Source: Asticcacaulis tiandongensis
Lineage (GTDB): Bacteria > Pseudomonadota > Alphaproteobacteria > Caulobacterales > Caulobacteraceae
DNA length: 58,244 nt
Direction: 5' to 3'
Assembly (NCBI RefSeq): GCF_006475605.1
Contig: NZ_SSBC01000022.1
Location: 1-58,244 of the forward strand
Positions 42,705 to 53,777 of this stretch are shown here, piece after piece; position 1 is the first letter of the stretch, and the number at the start of each line of letters is the position of its first letter. A program made the position numbers and the translations under genes. A model generated the notes under the pieces. It saw nothing but the letters and a program-made list of their open reading frames with translations, had not been told where the DNA came from and made no database searches.

Positions 42705-43988
42705 CTAAATACGCGGCCAGTAATCACTGAACATATATTGACTGACGGCATTGGCGGGGATGTCGAATTCCGACCCGCGATACCAGGGCGTACAGACCCG
42801 CTGCGCCGGATCAAGATCACCCCACTTCAGATTGGGGCACCCTTCGGGAGCCGGATCAATCGCATTATCAACGGCGCGGATTTCACCCCGCGCGGTCGCC
42901 AGAATACCCGCCGTCCTGACCTTGGCGATGTAGTTTTTACCGATAAAGCCGGTGCCGCCGTCAACATTGATCGCAATCTCATCCGACAGGATACGGTTAT
43001 CGATAATGCGCACGCGATTAAGCTTAGACCGAATGCCGTGCTTGGAAAAATCAATCAATGAATTGGCCAGCAAGGCTTCACCGGCCCCACTCAAAACCAC
43101 GCCCTCTGCGAAGTGTTCGACCTTAAGGTCATCAATGCTCAGGATGGAGTCCGCAGAATCCAGCCGGATCTCAAGGCCCACCGCGTCTTCGCCACGTTCA
43201 AACCCCTTCCAGTCCGCCAGCTGCTGCACCGTCACGCCCTGAATGTGGGAATCGCCGTTCAGCGTGGCATAGACACCATCTGCCGTAGAGGTAATGCCGC
43301 TCTGCTCGGCAAACAGTTGCGACCCGTTAAGCGCCAGAGCCACAGACCTTGTACGCGCCACAATATAGGAATTGATCAGGTTGAACCGCCCGCCGGCCAC
43401 ATGCACCGCCGCACTTTCGCCCTCATAACGCACCGACGAATTTTGTAAAGTCAGCTCGGAATTAGAGGCGTAGATACAGGCCGACTGACCGCCGCGCGCC
43501 GAGGACAAGAGCACGTTTTTCAGGATCACCTTATCCGCCGACGGATTGATGCGCAGGCAGGATTCCCCGTTAGGGGCCACCAGCACCGGCAGGCGTGAGG
43601 GACTATCGCCGATAATAGTCAGGCTGCGGGTAATCTGCAAACTGCCGACGCAGGAGCGGTTTTTCGCCACCAGACGCAAGACCCCGCCCGAACGCATGCG
43701 CCGCACCGTATCCTCGACAAAGGCGCGGCTGGCAGTGTCGCAATTGATCGTGGCGTGCGATTTGGTGCCGTAATAACCATAATGATGCCCGCGCGTCTTA
43801 TAGCGCTTGCCACCACAGGTCTTGAGCTGATGATCCAGAAGCGCGCCAAAACAGGGCCGCGTCAGGGCTTCGGTACGCGCCGCATTATAGGAGGTGTCAT
43901 GCGCCGAAGCCGCCCCCGCACTCAGTAGCAGGCCGACACCGGCAGCCAGCGCAACAAAGCCCCTAAACGGAATGATTCTCATGGTCAT
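42705..43988 (-). CDS. Exported right-handed beta-helix protein
   Basis: The 427-residue protein has a signal peptide (MRIIPFRGFVALAAGVGLLL, cleavage after ASA). A Cys- and His-containing N-terminal segment (PCFGALLDHQLKTCGGKRY) precedes repeated parallel beta-helix turns such as SCLRINPSADKVILKNVLLS, IYASNSELTLQNSSVRYEG and GNGEALLANSLID-like rungs, as in pectate lyase-fold proteins. No catalytic residues of a known lyase are evident, so a structural or binding role is possible. The start at 43988 (MTMR) is preferred because GGAAGGATT precedes it. It begins 10 bases after the Sel1 protein gene and is probably co-transcribed. Confidence 0.75.
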   Translation of the reverse strand: MTMRIIPFRGFVALAAGVGLLLSAGAASAHDTSYNAARTEALTRPCFGALLDHQLKTCGGKRYKTRGHHYGYYGTKSHATINCDTASRAFVEDTVRRMRSGGVLRLVAKNRSCVGSLQITRSLTIIGDSPSRLPVLVAPNGESCLRINPSADKVILKNVLLSSARGGQSACIYASNSELTLQNSSVRYEGESAAVHVAGGRFNLINSYIVARTRSVALALNGSQLFAEQSGITSTADGVYATLNGDSHIQGVTVQQLADWKGFERGEDAVGLEIRLDSADSILSIDDLKVEHFAEGVVLSGAGEALLANSLIDFSKHGIRSKLNRVRIIDNRILSDEIAINVDGGTGFIGKNYIAKVRTAGILATARGEIRAVDNAIDPAPEGCPNLKWGDLDPAQRVCTPWYRGSEFDIPANAVSQYMFSDYWPRI

Positions 43989-43998
43989 AATCCTTCCA

Positions 43999-45462
43999 TT
44001 ACCGGTGAGGCGAGCGTGAAACTTCGTTAAGCACCGCCTGAAGCCGCGCCGCCGAAGGCCGGTAGCCATCAAGCGCCGACCCCAGCCTCAGGACAACGGC
44101 ACTGGCCTTGTCCTGATCGGCAACCCCTGACAGCCCCAGCGCAAAATAGGTCGACATGGCATAGCGCGCCTCAGCCGAGCCTTGCTTTTCGGCTTCCTGA
44201 TACCAGTGGAAGGCGCGGGCATAGTCGGCGGGGACACCCACCCCTTCGGAATACATTACCGCCAGCACCAGTTGCGCCTGAGCCGAGCCATTGGTCGCCG
44301 CCAGCTGAATGGCCCGTACACGATCCAGATTATTCAGACGCCCGCCGTCCTTACGGCCCAGTATGGCCCGAAGACCCATCACCGTGTGGTCGCTGACCTC
44401 GGAGGGGGCCTGCGCTACCTGATCGGTCAGATCGAGATAGACCAGCGCCCGCCCGACATGGATAAACGGCAACTCATCCATGCGCGTCAGGGCATAGCCG
44501 TAGATATCGCCGCGCGGGCGGCTTTCGTCGGCATGAGGCACGCCACCGGCGGGAGCCTGAGGCGGATAAAATTCAAACGGCGACACCCAGCGTTTGGCCT
44601 TGGCCTCAACAAAAGCGCCATATTTGCTGCGCTCACGCTCAGGCGAGGAGCGCTCAAAATCCTTGAGCATGACATAGGCCCCGACATCACCGGTCGCCGA
44701 GGCCTTATAGTTATAGAGATAGGCATCAACATCATTGCGCTGGAACAGCGAAATAACATTCGGACGCGCATAGGCTGGATCGCGCATGGTGGCGCGCACG
44801 CCTTCACGGTTATCGGCAGGCTCGCCCATCGGCCCGTACTGCGTGTCATAGAGCCGCCCCAGCGTGCGGAAACCATCGGCCCCAAGCTGTGACTGGACAT
44901 AGATGACACGGTTACGCACCTGATCGCGCTCTGAGGTATCCATACGCGCCAGAAGACGCTCAAGCTGACGATAGCCATTGGCCCGTTCTGCCGCCAGGCA
45001 TTTGTCAAAGCGTGAGGTGTGCTGACCATTACGTGCGGTGCGATTAATAGGGGCGTAGCCTTCGGGGTTGGACAGGGCCATAACCAGCCACACCGCCGCC
45101 TCAACCGGATCGGTCAGGTTCTCATCGGTGGCCCTCAGGCCCATATAGCGGTTGGAAAGCTCGATCTGGGCAAAGAAATCATTGCTGAAGGCGAGCTTGC
45201 GGAAATGGCGAATTTCACGTTCCTGATCGCCAAAATGGCTGTTGTCCGTCCCCGGCGGGCGCGGGCAGGTCGGGCCGATTCGGCTGTCGCGACCTTCGGT
45301 GGGCCAGTTGACGCCATTGGGACCGCAGCCCACCATAACTGAGGCTGCCGCAACCGCTGTAATCAGCCGGGTAAGGCGCACGACGCTCCGCCGCCCGGTC
45401 ACATGCCGGTCGGCACAGGTCGCCTTAGCCTTGAAGCGGACAGACAGGCCCCAGAACATCAC
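43999..45462 (-). CDS. Sel1-repeat lipoprotein
   Basis: The protein (487 residues as drawn) has a lipobox-like VMVGC after the hydrophobic stretch LITAVAAASVMVG. The ATG at 45462 leaves 45 residues before that Cys, unusually long. A GTG at 45381 with GGAG upstream gives a normal lipoprotein signal and may be the real start. The mature part has an N-terminal helical region (RKLAFSNDFFAQIELSNRYM) and Sel1-like repeats near the C-terminus (GSAQAQLVLAVMYSEGVGVP, DYARAFHWYQEAEKQGSAEA). Sel1 repeats mediate protein contacts. It precedes the beta-helix gene by 10 bases. Confidence 0.75.
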   Translation of the reverse strand: MMFWGLSVRFKAKATCADRHVTGRRSVVRLTRLITAVAAASVMVGCGPNGVNWPTEGRDSRIGPTCPRPPGTDNSHFGDQEREIRHFRKLAFSNDFFAQIELSNRYMGLRATDENLTDPVEAAVWLVMALSNPEGYAPINRTARNGQHTSRFDKCLAAERANGYRQLERLLARMDTSERDQVRNRVIYVQSQLGADGFRTLGRLYDTQYGPMGEPADNREGVRATMRDPAYARPNVISLFQRNDVDAYLYNYKASATGDVGAYVMLKDFERSSPERERSKYGAFVEAKAKRWVSPFEFYPPQAPAGGVPHADESRPRGDIYGYALTRMDELPFIHVGRALVYLDLTDQVAQAPSEVSDHTVMGLRAILGRKDGGRLNNLDRVRAIQLAATNGSAQAQLVLAVMYSEGVGVPADYARAFHWYQEAEKQGSAEARYAMSTYFALGLSGVADQDKASAVVLRLGSALDGYRPSAARLQAVLNEVSRSPHR

Positions 45463-47070
<1,608 letters not shown>

Positions 47071-47227
47071 TAAGGCCTGCCTCCCGTGCCCTGACGGTTC
47101 GGGAGCGGCTTGCGGCGGGGCAGACTAAGGGGGCGCATGTCCGTTACACCTGAGCGGTGAAACGACATGGGATATATAAGTGCCAAAGGTATCTTATAGT
47201 AAATGACGGTTTGTAAGGACGTCCGGC

Positions 47228-48397
47228 GTGCCATACGGGGAAAAGTCATCTTTTGAAGCGATCAAGGTCCCTCTGACCTGGGGGGTCATGGTTATTGTCG
47301 CGGGCCTCTGCATTATCGGGGTGCTGCTGTTCCTTGGCGACCGCCGCTCAGACATGACCGAGGCTAGCTATGGCAATCGCGCGGGCTTTGATGCCGCCGC
47401 CGGGCCTGCCAATAACCTCCTGTCGACACCGGCGCACTGGGTAGGCGGCATTGCCGGCTGGTTCGATGACTATCTGTTTGCGGTTTCGGAAAATCGCCGC
47501 CTGCGGAAGGAAGTGGCTGATCTTACGCAATATAAGAACAGCTTTCTTCAGGCAAAGGAATTGAACCGCCGCTACGAGACCCTGCTGCAATTACGCACCG
47601 ACCCTGAGGTGGCCATGGTCGCCGCCCGTTCGGTTTCCGTATCCCGCGGTCCGTTTAACAATACCCGCCTGATCAATGCCGGTCGCGAAGACGGCGTGAA
47701 ATTCGGCCATCCGGTGATCAATGAGCAAGGCCTTGTCGGGCGCGTGGTCGGCACCGGCGGTCAGGTCAGCCGTGTCCTGAGCGTCACCGATGTCGTCAGT
47801 CGTGTGCCCGTGGTCATCAGCCGTACCGACGCCCGCGCCATTATGGCTGGCGACGGCGGCGGCTATCCACGCCTTGAGTTCGTGCGTGGCAAGGATGCGG
47901 TCAAAAAAGGCGATCAGGTTCTGACCTCCGGCGATGGCGGAATCTTCCCGCGCGGCCTGCTGGTCGGTGAGGTCGTCCCGAGCGTTGACGGGGTCTGGCG
48001 CATCAATCTCTATACCAATCGCGGCCCTATCGATATGGTCAAGGTATTGAAATATGATGATTTTTCAAACCTGCCTGATTATACCATCCTGAGCACGCCG
48101 CCGGTTACAGACGTCCTGCCGCCGCCACCCGCGCCTGCGCAAGGCCAGACAACGGGGCAGGGGGCATCCTCTTCTTCTGCGTCGTCATCTGCTGCCGCAC
48201 CGGTTGCGGCTCCGGCAGCCGCACGCCCGGCGGCCACACGGGCAGCAACCCCTCCCGCAACACCCCCCGTTCAACCGGCCCCCCGCGCCGCGCCACAAAC
48301 CACAGCCCCACGTCCGGCACCTCCCCAGCCTCAGGCTGCTCCGGCGACGCCCGCCACCCCGCCTCAGGCCCCCGCCGCGCCAGCTGACGGAGACTAG
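47228..48397 (+). CDS. mreC: Rod-shape determining protein MreC
   Basis: The 389-residue protein has one membrane helix (LTWGVMVIVAGLCIIGVLLF), a coiled coil (ENRRLRKEVADLTQYKNSFL) and the two periplasmic beta-barrels that contact PBP2 (NAGREDGVKFGHPVINEQGL, GRVVGTGGQVSRVLSVTDVV, GDQVLTSGDGGIFPRGLLVG). The C-terminal 90 residues are a long Pro/Ala/Gln-rich tail, which is longer than in enterobacterial MreC but common in alphaproteobacteria. A GTG at 47228 starts the frame. It precedes mreD by 2 bases. Confidence 0.94.
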   Translation: MPYGEKSSFEAIKVPLTWGVMVIVAGLCIIGVLLFLGDRRSDMTEASYGNRAGFDAAAGPANNLLSTPAHWVGGIAGWFDDYLFAVSENRRLRKEVADLTQYKNSFLQAKELNRRYETLLQLRTDPEVAMVAARSVSVSRGPFNNTRLINAGREDGVKFGHPVINEQGLVGRVVGTGGQVSRVLSVTDVVSRVPVVISRTDARAIMAGDGGGYPRLEFVRGKDAVKKGDQVLTSGDGGIFPRGLLVGEVVPSVDGVWRINLYTNRGPIDMVKVLKYDDFSNLPDYTILSTPPVTDVLPPPPAPAQGQTTGQGASSSSASSSAAAPVAAPAAARPAATRAATPPATPPVQPAPRAAPQTTAPRPAPPQPQAAPATPATPPQAPAAPADGD

Positions 48398-48399
48398 GG

Positions 48400-48945
48400 G
48401 TGCGGACGCCGATCAACAAAAATATGCGGCGGGGGCTGGCAGGCAAAATTATAGGGCCGCACGAATGGATCGGTATGCCCGCTCTTCTGGCCATTGCTGC
48501 CACCCTGATCATGGCCACCAATATTCCCCTGCCGTGGGGACTGGTGCTGCCTGAGCCGGTCTGGCCTCTGGCCCTGGCCTTTAGCTGGCCGCTGATCCGC
48601 CCAAGCTATATCGCACCCTTTGTACTGGCTGCGCTTGGCCTGTTCCTTGATTTTTTCTGGGGTGCTCCGCTCGGATTCTACGTTCTGCTACTGATGATCG
48701 TCTTTAGCGTTACCTTCCTGATCCGCAGCTATATTGTCGGTCAGGACATGACCATTGTCGCAAGCGTTTATGTCATGTCGATTATCGGCTTTTTCATACT
48801 GGGCACGCTTCTGACGACGCTTTATGCCGGTCAGGTGCCCCGCCTTCTCGGCGTTGCCGAACAGATGTTCGCCAGCCTGATTACCGTGCCGGTCATGTGG
48901 TGGCTGCTGGATAAATATCTCCATGCCGATGTGAGGTTCCAGTGA
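48400..48945 (+). CDS. mreD: Rod-shape determining protein MreD
   Basis: The 181-residue protein is almost wholly membrane helices (LLAIAATLIMATNIPLPWGL, PLALAFSWPLIRPSYIAPFV, ALGLFLDFFWGAPLGFYVLL, TFLIRSYIVGQ), the pattern of MreD, which regulates elongasome activity with MreC. The start is a GTG at 48400 just after the mreC stop. Its stop overlaps the start of mrdA (GTGA), so the two are coupled. Confidence 0.88.
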   Translation: MRTPINKNMRRGLAGKIIGPHEWIGMPALLAIAATLIMATNIPLPWGLVLPEPVWPLALAFSWPLIRPSYIAPFVLAALGLFLDFFWGAPLGFYVLLLMIVFSVTFLIRSYIVGQDMTIVASVYVMSIIGFFILGTLLTTLYAGQVPRLLGVAEQMFASLITVPVMWWLLDKYLHADVRFQ

Positions 48946-50915
48946 ACGAAACCACCTTCCAGAACATGGGGGAACGGCAGGGGGTCTTTAACCGGCGCAT
49001 TTTCCTGATGGGCGGTGTGGTCGCCTTTGGGCTGTTTGCCCTGACCGGTCGTCTGGCGCACCTCCAGATTCTGCATGGCGGGCGCTATAAGCGCCTGTCG
49101 GCGGCCAACCAGTTCAATTTCCGTCTTATCCCGCCGCCGCGTGGCCAGATTCTTGATCGCAACGGCAGCGTTCTGGCCGGAAACCGGCCCTCGTTCCGCG
49201 TGGTGGTGCGCCGTAACGAAATCGAAGACATCGATAAGACGCTCGATCAGCTCAGCTATATCCTGCCTCAGACCGCCGCCAATCGCCGCCGTATTGTGCG
49301 CGATATCAACCAGTCCCAGCGCTTTGTGCCAACGATTGTCGCTGCTGATCTGAGCTGGGAGGATTTCTCGCGTGTTAATCTCTACGCCGCCGAAATCCCC
49401 GGTGTCGAAGCCGACATGAACGAGATGCGCGTCTATCACTATGGCGGGGCCTTCTCGCATGTGGTCGGCTATGTCGCCAAGGTCTCCGAATCCGACCTTA
49501 AGGCCGAGGGCGAAAACCCTGACCCCATGCTGCTGCACCCGGGTTTCCGCATCGGCAAGCAGGGCGTCGAAAAGGCCTTTGAAAAGCAGTTGCGTGGCGT
49601 ATCCGGCGCGCAAAAAGTTGAGGTCAATGCGGTGGGTGGCGTCGTCGCCGAAGACCCGACCGGCACTCGTCCGCCCGTGCCGGGTGAGGATATCACCCTG
49701 ACCATTGATGCCGAGGTGCAGCAACGCGCCCTCGAAATGTTCGGCGAAGACTCAGGTTCGGCCGTGCTGATGAATGTGCACAATGGCGAGGTCCTGTGCA
49801 TGGCCTCGGCCCCGTCCTTTGACCCGAACCTCTTTGTCTCGGGCATTTCGACCAAGGCCTATCGCCTGCTGGCTGACTATGAGCGCCGGCCCTTGCTGGA
49901 TAAGGCGATTGGGTCTACCTTTGCACCGGGTTCGACCTTTAAAATGGCGACGGCTCTGGCCTTTCTCGCCGCTGGCATCGACCCGAAGGAGCGCGTCGTC
50001 TGTCGCGGTTCATACCCCTTCGGGCGGCGTAATTTCCGATGCTGGCGCGCAGGCGGACATGGCTCAGTTGATATGAATGACGCCATCAAGCATTCGTGCG
50101 ACGTCTATTTCTACCACCTGTGTAACCGCGCGGGCGTCGACCGCATATCAGAGACCGCCCATAAGCTGGGTCTGGGCGAACTGTTCGACCTTGAGATTGC
50201 CGGACAAAAAAGCGGCGTCATACCTTCGACGGAATATAAGCGCAAGAATTTCAAAAACGATCCCAAGTGGCATCCGGGAGAAACCCTGTCTGTGGCCATT
50301 GGTCAGGGCTATACGCACGTTTCGGCCTTGCAACTGGCGGTCTATACGGCACGGATCGCCAATGGCCATAAGGCCGTGACGCCGCACCTTGTGAAAAAAA
50401 TCGGCAAGGTCGATCTCGATTTCAATTTTGCGGATATCGACATTCCACCGGAACATCTTCAACTGGTGCGTAACGGCATGAACGCCGTGAGTAACGACTC
50501 GGACGGTACGGCCTTCCGTAACTCGCAGCTTAATCTCGGCGACATTAAGATGGCCGGTAAGACCGGCACGGCTCAGGTCATCAACTATGATCGGGCAGGA
50601 ACACGTCGTGCCACCCAATGGCGTAACAAGGACCACGGCCTTTATGTCTGTTATGCGCCGGCGGATAATCCGAAATATGCGCTGGCCGTCGTGGTTCAGC
50701 ACGGGGTCGCCGGTGGCACGGTCGCCGCCCCCAAGGCGCGTGAGATCATGAAGGTGGCCCTGCTCAAGGACCCTGAGATGCAGGCCCGTATCGTCAGGCC
50801 GCCGCCCCCTGAGGTGCCGGATGAGCCGCTGATCATACCCGAAGCCGACGCCTCTGCCGACGTTTTGCAACCCGCTGCGCCTGCGGCGGACGATTTCGTT
50901 CCTCCAACCCCTTAA
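48942..50915 (+). CDS. mrdA: Penicillin-binding protein 2 (elongation transpeptidase)
   Basis: The 657-residue class B PBP crosslinks peptidoglycan in the elongasome. An N-terminal membrane anchor (RIFLMGGVVAFGLFALTGRL) is followed by the dimerisation/pedestal region (PPPRGQILDRNGSVLAGNRP) and the transpeptidase: S331-T-F-K334 in FAPGSTFKMATAL, SCD in HSCDVYFYHL, and KTGTAQ. A Pro/Ala-rich tail follows. It starts with GTG, overlapping mreD by 4 bases, and is 8 bases before rodA, its glycosyltransferase partner. Confidence 0.97.
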   Translation: MNETTFQNMGERQGVFNRRIFLMGGVVAFGLFALTGRLAHLQILHGGRYKRLSAANQFNFRLIPPPRGQILDRNGSVLAGNRPSFRVVVRRNEIEDIDKTLDQLSYILPQTAANRRRIVRDINQSQRFVPTIVAADLSWEDFSRVNLYAAEIPGVEADMNEMRVYHYGGAFSHVVGYVAKVSESDLKAEGENPDPMLLHPGFRIGKQGVEKAFEKQLRGVSGAQKVEVNAVGGVVAEDPTGTRPPVPGEDITLTIDAEVQQRALEMFGEDSGSAVLMNVHNGEVLCMASAPSFDPNLFVSGISTKAYRLLADYERRPLLDKAIGSTFAPGSTFKMATALAFLAAGIDPKERVVCRGSYPFGRRNFRCWRAGGHGSVDMNDAIKHSCDVYFYHLCNRAGVDRISETAHKLGLGELFDLEIAGQKSGVIPSTEYKRKNFKNDPKWHPGETLSVAIGQGYTHVSALQLAVYTARIANGHKAVTPHLVKKIGKVDLDFNFADIDIPPEHLQLVRNGMNAVSNDSDGTAFRNSQLNLGDIKMAGKTGTAQVINYDRAGTRRATQWRNKDHGLYVCYAPADNPKYALAVVVQHGVAGGTVAAPKAREIMKVALLKDPEMQARIVRPPPPEVPDEPLIIPEADASADVLQPAAPAADDFVPPTP

Positions 50916-50923
50916 GGATTATC

Positions 50924-52078
50924 ATGGCCGAAAGCGCAATGACCCGCCGGGGCGAGCGGGAAAGATACGACAACAAGCTGTTACAGATCGATACCGGTCT
51001 GGTGCTGTCCATCAGCGCCATTGCCGGTATCGGGGCCCTGATGCTTTACAGCGTCGGCGGCATGTCGTGGGAGCCGTGGGCCTATAACCACCTGCTACGC
51101 TTCGGCCTGTGTTTTGTGGTGATGATCGGACTGGCCATTGTCGACCTGAGGATCTGGCTGAGACTGAGCTATCCGTTCTATCTGTTTTCCCTGCTCCTGC
51201 TGATCGCCGTTGAGGTCGCCGGTGAGGTGCGCATGGGGGCGCAGCGCTGGCTGACACTGGGGCCGGTGACGCTTCAGCCGTCCGAGTTTATGAAGCTGGC
51301 CATCGTCATGGCGCTCGCACGCTGGTATCACGAAAGCTCTGCTGAAGAGGCGAAGCTGCACTGGAAACTGATCGTGCCGCTGATGATGATCGCCGTGCCG
51401 GTGCTTCTGGTGGCCCATCAGCCGGATTTGGGGACGGCCATGCTGATCCTGTTGACGGGACTGGCGGTGATGATTGTCGCAGGCCTGGACTGGCGTATTA
51501 TCGGGGCCTCGGTGGCGGCGGGGGTCGCCGTAGTGCCGTTCTTCGTCATCTTCGTCATGCATGACTATCAGCGCGAACGCGTGCTGACTTTCCTCAATCC
51601 CGAAGCCGACCCGTCAGGGGCCGGTTATCACATCCTGCAATCGAAGATCGCCATGGGTTCCGGTGGCCTGCTGGGCAAGGGACTGGGGCTGGGGTCACAG
51701 TCTCAGCTAAACTTCCTGCCGGAAAAACACACCGACTTCATTCTGGCGGCTGTGGCCGAAGAACTGGGCTTTGTCGGCGGTCTGACGGTGTTTCTGCTCT
51801 ATGCCGCCGTGGTGTTTATTTCTATCCGTATCGCCAACCTGTCGCATAACCACTTCGGGCGACTGGCGGTCGCAGGGGCCACCGCGACCTTCGCGCTCTA
51901 TGTGCTGATCAATGGCGCCATGGTCATGGGCATGGCCCCCGTCGTCGGCGTGCCGCAACCGCTTCTGTCCTATGGCGGCTCGGTCATGCTGACCGTGATG
52001 ATTGCCTTCGGGCTGGTGCTCGGCGTCAAGGTGCATCGCTATCAGGAACTGCCCCGCTCGGTCGGTTTATTCGACTAG
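50924..52078 (+). CDS. rodA: Peptidoglycan glycosyltransferase RodA
   Basis: The 384-residue SEDS protein polymerises lipid II together with PBP2. It has about ten membrane helices and the SEDS motifs GAQRWLTLGPVTLQPSEFMK, LLVAHQPDLGTAMLILLTGL, GAGYHILQSKIAMGSGGLLG, LPEKHTDFILAAVAEELGFV and the C-terminal VGVPQPLLSYGGSVMLTVMI. It closes the rod cluster; a dispersed repeat follows. Confidence 0.96.
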   Translation: MAESAMTRRGERERYDNKLLQIDTGLVLSISAIAGIGALMLYSVGGMSWEPWAYNHLLRFGLCFVVMIGLAIVDLRIWLRLSYPFYLFSLLLLIAVEVAGEVRMGAQRWLTLGPVTLQPSEFMKLAIVMALARWYHESSAEEAKLHWKLIVPLMMIAVPVLLVAHQPDLGTAMLILLTGLAVMIVAGLDWRIIGASVAAGVAVVPFFVIFVMHDYQRERVLTFLNPEADPSGAGYHILQSKIAMGSGGLLGKGLGLGSQSQLNFLPEKHTDFILAAVAEELGFVGGLTVFLLYAAVVFISIRIANLSHNHFGRLAVAGATATFALYVLINGAMVMGMAPVVGVPQPLLSYGGSVMLTVMIAFGLVLGVKVHRYQELPRSVGLFD

Positions 52079-52084
52079 CAGACT

Positions 52085-52138
52085 CATCCTCCCCTGCGCA
52101 GCGGGGGAGGTGGCCAGCTTGTCTGGCCAGAGGGGGCA
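52085..52138. repeat. Dispersed intergenic repeat, copy C
   Basis: The segment starts atcctcccctgcgcagcggg, continues with the complementary gggaggtggc arm, has an inner ggccagctt/tctggcc pairing and ends agagggggc. It lies 7 bases after rodA and is of the same type as the copies at 34675 and 38772. Confidence 0.75.
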
Positions 52139-52237
52139 AAACCCAGGACGTTTAATTGTCCGACATATTGATTTGGCAAACAGATGCCCCTATGGTCGTT
52201 TCATAAGCCAAAATATGAAACGCCTATCGAGAGAGCT

Positions 52238-53278
52238 ATGACAGACAATACCAATGCCCTTTCCCGCCGTTATTTCCTGATCACCACAGCCGGAGCGGGC
52301 GCGACGGTCGCCTCTGGCGTACAGGCAGGGGAGGCTCCGGTGCCAATCAATCCACTGGTGCGCCAACGCGCCGATTCTCAGATACATAAACACACCGACG
52401 GCTATTATTACTTCACCGGCACGGTGCCGGAATATGACCGCCTGATCGTGCGCCGTTCGCGTACACTGGCGGGACTGAGAACCGCCGGTGAGGCCGTGGT
52501 CTGGCGTCGCCCGACCGAGGGCAAGATGGGCGGCTATATCTGGGCGCCGGAAATCCATCACTTCGATGGTCAGTGGCATATCTATTTCGGTGCCGGTGAT
52601 AAGGACGAACCTTTCCGCGTACGTCTGCATGTCATTTCGACCTCTGATCCCGACCCGATGACCGCCCGTTGGTCAAAGCCTGTGCAGATGGAACTGCCAT
52701 GGGATACGTTCAATCTGGATGCCACGACCTTTGAACACAAAGGTGTGCGTTACTTCTGCTGGGCACAAAAAGAGCCAGGGATTGATACCAACTCAAACCT
52801 CTACCTTGCCCCTATGGCCTCGCCGTCGAAACTGGCGGCAACACCGGCACGTCTGACGATCCCGACCTATGACTGGGAGATCATCAAATACCGCGTCGCC
52901 GAAGCCCCCGCTCTGCTGGCGCGAAATGGCCGCCTGTTCCTGACCTATTCGGCCTCAGCGACCGATTCCAACTATTGTATGGGACTTCTGACGGCGGACG
53001 AAAATGCTGACATCATGGATCCGGCCTCATGGACGAAATCCCCTGAGCCGGTTTTCAAAAGCTCAGATGAAAACAAAGTCTGGGGGCCGGGGCACAACAG
53101 CTTCATCGTCGATGAGCAGGGCCGCGATGTTCTGGTGTATCACGGTCGCGACTATAAGGAGATCAAGGGCAATTCCCTGTTCGATCCGAACCGCCATACG
53201 CGTGTTCAGCTTATCAACTATCGCGCCGACGGTACGCCTGATTTCGGCGTCCCCCGCGCCAACGGGCCGATGATCTGA
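52238..53278 (+). CDS. Tat-exported GH43-like glycosidase
   Basis: The 346-residue protein begins with a twin-arginine signal (SRRYFLITTAGAGATVASGV). The mature part has five-bladed propeller features of clan GH-F (GH43): HKHTDGYYYFTGTVPEYDRL, YIWAPEIHHFDGQWHIYFGA (the WAPE block), NLDATTFEHKGVRYFCWAQK, YRVAEAPALLARNGRLFLTY (candidate acid Glu) and GPGHNSFIVDEQGRDVLVYH. GH43 enzymes act on arabinans, xylans and related plant polymers. The ATG at 52238 starts the signal peptide after GAGAG. The first acid (Asp) common in GH43 is not certain here. A hairpin follows the stop. Confidence 0.85.
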   Translation: MTDNTNALSRRYFLITTAGAGATVASGVQAGEAPVPINPLVRQRADSQIHKHTDGYYYFTGTVPEYDRLIVRRSRTLAGLRTAGEAVVWRRPTEGKMGGYIWAPEIHHFDGQWHIYFGAGDKDEPFRVRLHVISTSDPDPMTARWSKPVQMELPWDTFNLDATTFEHKGVRYFCWAQKEPGIDTNSNLYLAPMASPSKLAATPARLTIPTYDWEIIKYRVAEAPALLARNGRLFLTYSASATDSNYCMGLLTADENADIMDPASWTKSPEPVFKSSDENKVWGPGHNSFIVDEQGRDVLVYHGRDYKEIKGNSLFDPNRHTRVQLINYRADGTPDFGVPRANGPMI

Positions 53279-53289
53279 GGCTGAAATTC

Positions 53290-53325
53290 TAATGGCCTGT
53301 CTCCATCAGAGGAGGCAGGCCATTA
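53290..53325 (+). terminator. Hairpin downstream of the GH43-like gene
   Basis: Arms taatggcctgtctcc/ggaggcaggccatta pair in 14 of 15 positions with a 6-base loop. No long T-run follows, so it may be a terminator or 3' stabilising hairpin. Confidence 0.6.
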
Positions 53326-53339
53326 TATCGTATCTATCG

Positions 53340-53739
53340 TGAGCTGGAACTAAATCTGAGGATCAAGCCCCGCAAGCGATTGAAACACGACATGCCGGAA
53401 GCTCTGGCATGCCGGATCGCCCCAATCTGGTCTGGTCGATGAACTTTATGGTCGGCAGTTCCGGCTGTTGAACGTTCTGAATGACTTCAACAGCGAAGGA
53501 CGGGGCATTGAGGTGGATATCCGAAGCCTGAACCATATCTACCCGGGTCAGTCGCAGCAAAATGCTTATGTCGAACATTATACGGTCCGGCATAAATGCC
53601 TGGATCAGTATATCATCGGAAGTATTGAGGAGGCGCAGACTTTTACCACCACGCGGCTACGGACATACACAACGAACACCCCAACATGGGCATCGGCGTC
53701 ATAACACCCGCTCAGAAACTGAAACAGGCCGCGTGAATT
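53340..53739 (+). pseudogene. Decayed IS3-family transposase (OrfB) fragment
   Basis: Pieces of an IS3-type integrase domain appear in order but in different frames. First comes IKPRKRLKHDMPEALACR and APNLVWSMNFMVG, then LLNVLNDFNSEGRGIEVDI (from about 53466), PGQSQQNAYVEHYTVRHKCL, LDQYIIGSIEEAQTF, and finally PNMGIGVITPAQKLKQAA with a stop near 53739. In intact relatives these run continuously as WSMDFM, LNVLDDFNREGLGIEVD, GKPQQNAYVERYNRTVR and MGIGGITPAQKL. Several frameshifts and an internal deletion after IRSLNHI show that it is inactive. No clear terminal repeats were found. Confidence 0.85.
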
Positions 53740-53777
53740 TACAAACAAACCCATCTTTTACAGGGAGGATTACCTAT

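Noticed and set aside
48831-49724. 297-residue minus-strand frame opposite mrdA, and the 309-residue plus-strand frame opposite lepA (54824-55753)
   Set aside because: Both are antisense shadows of highly conserved genes, caused by codon bias. Neither shows motifs or ribosome binding sites.
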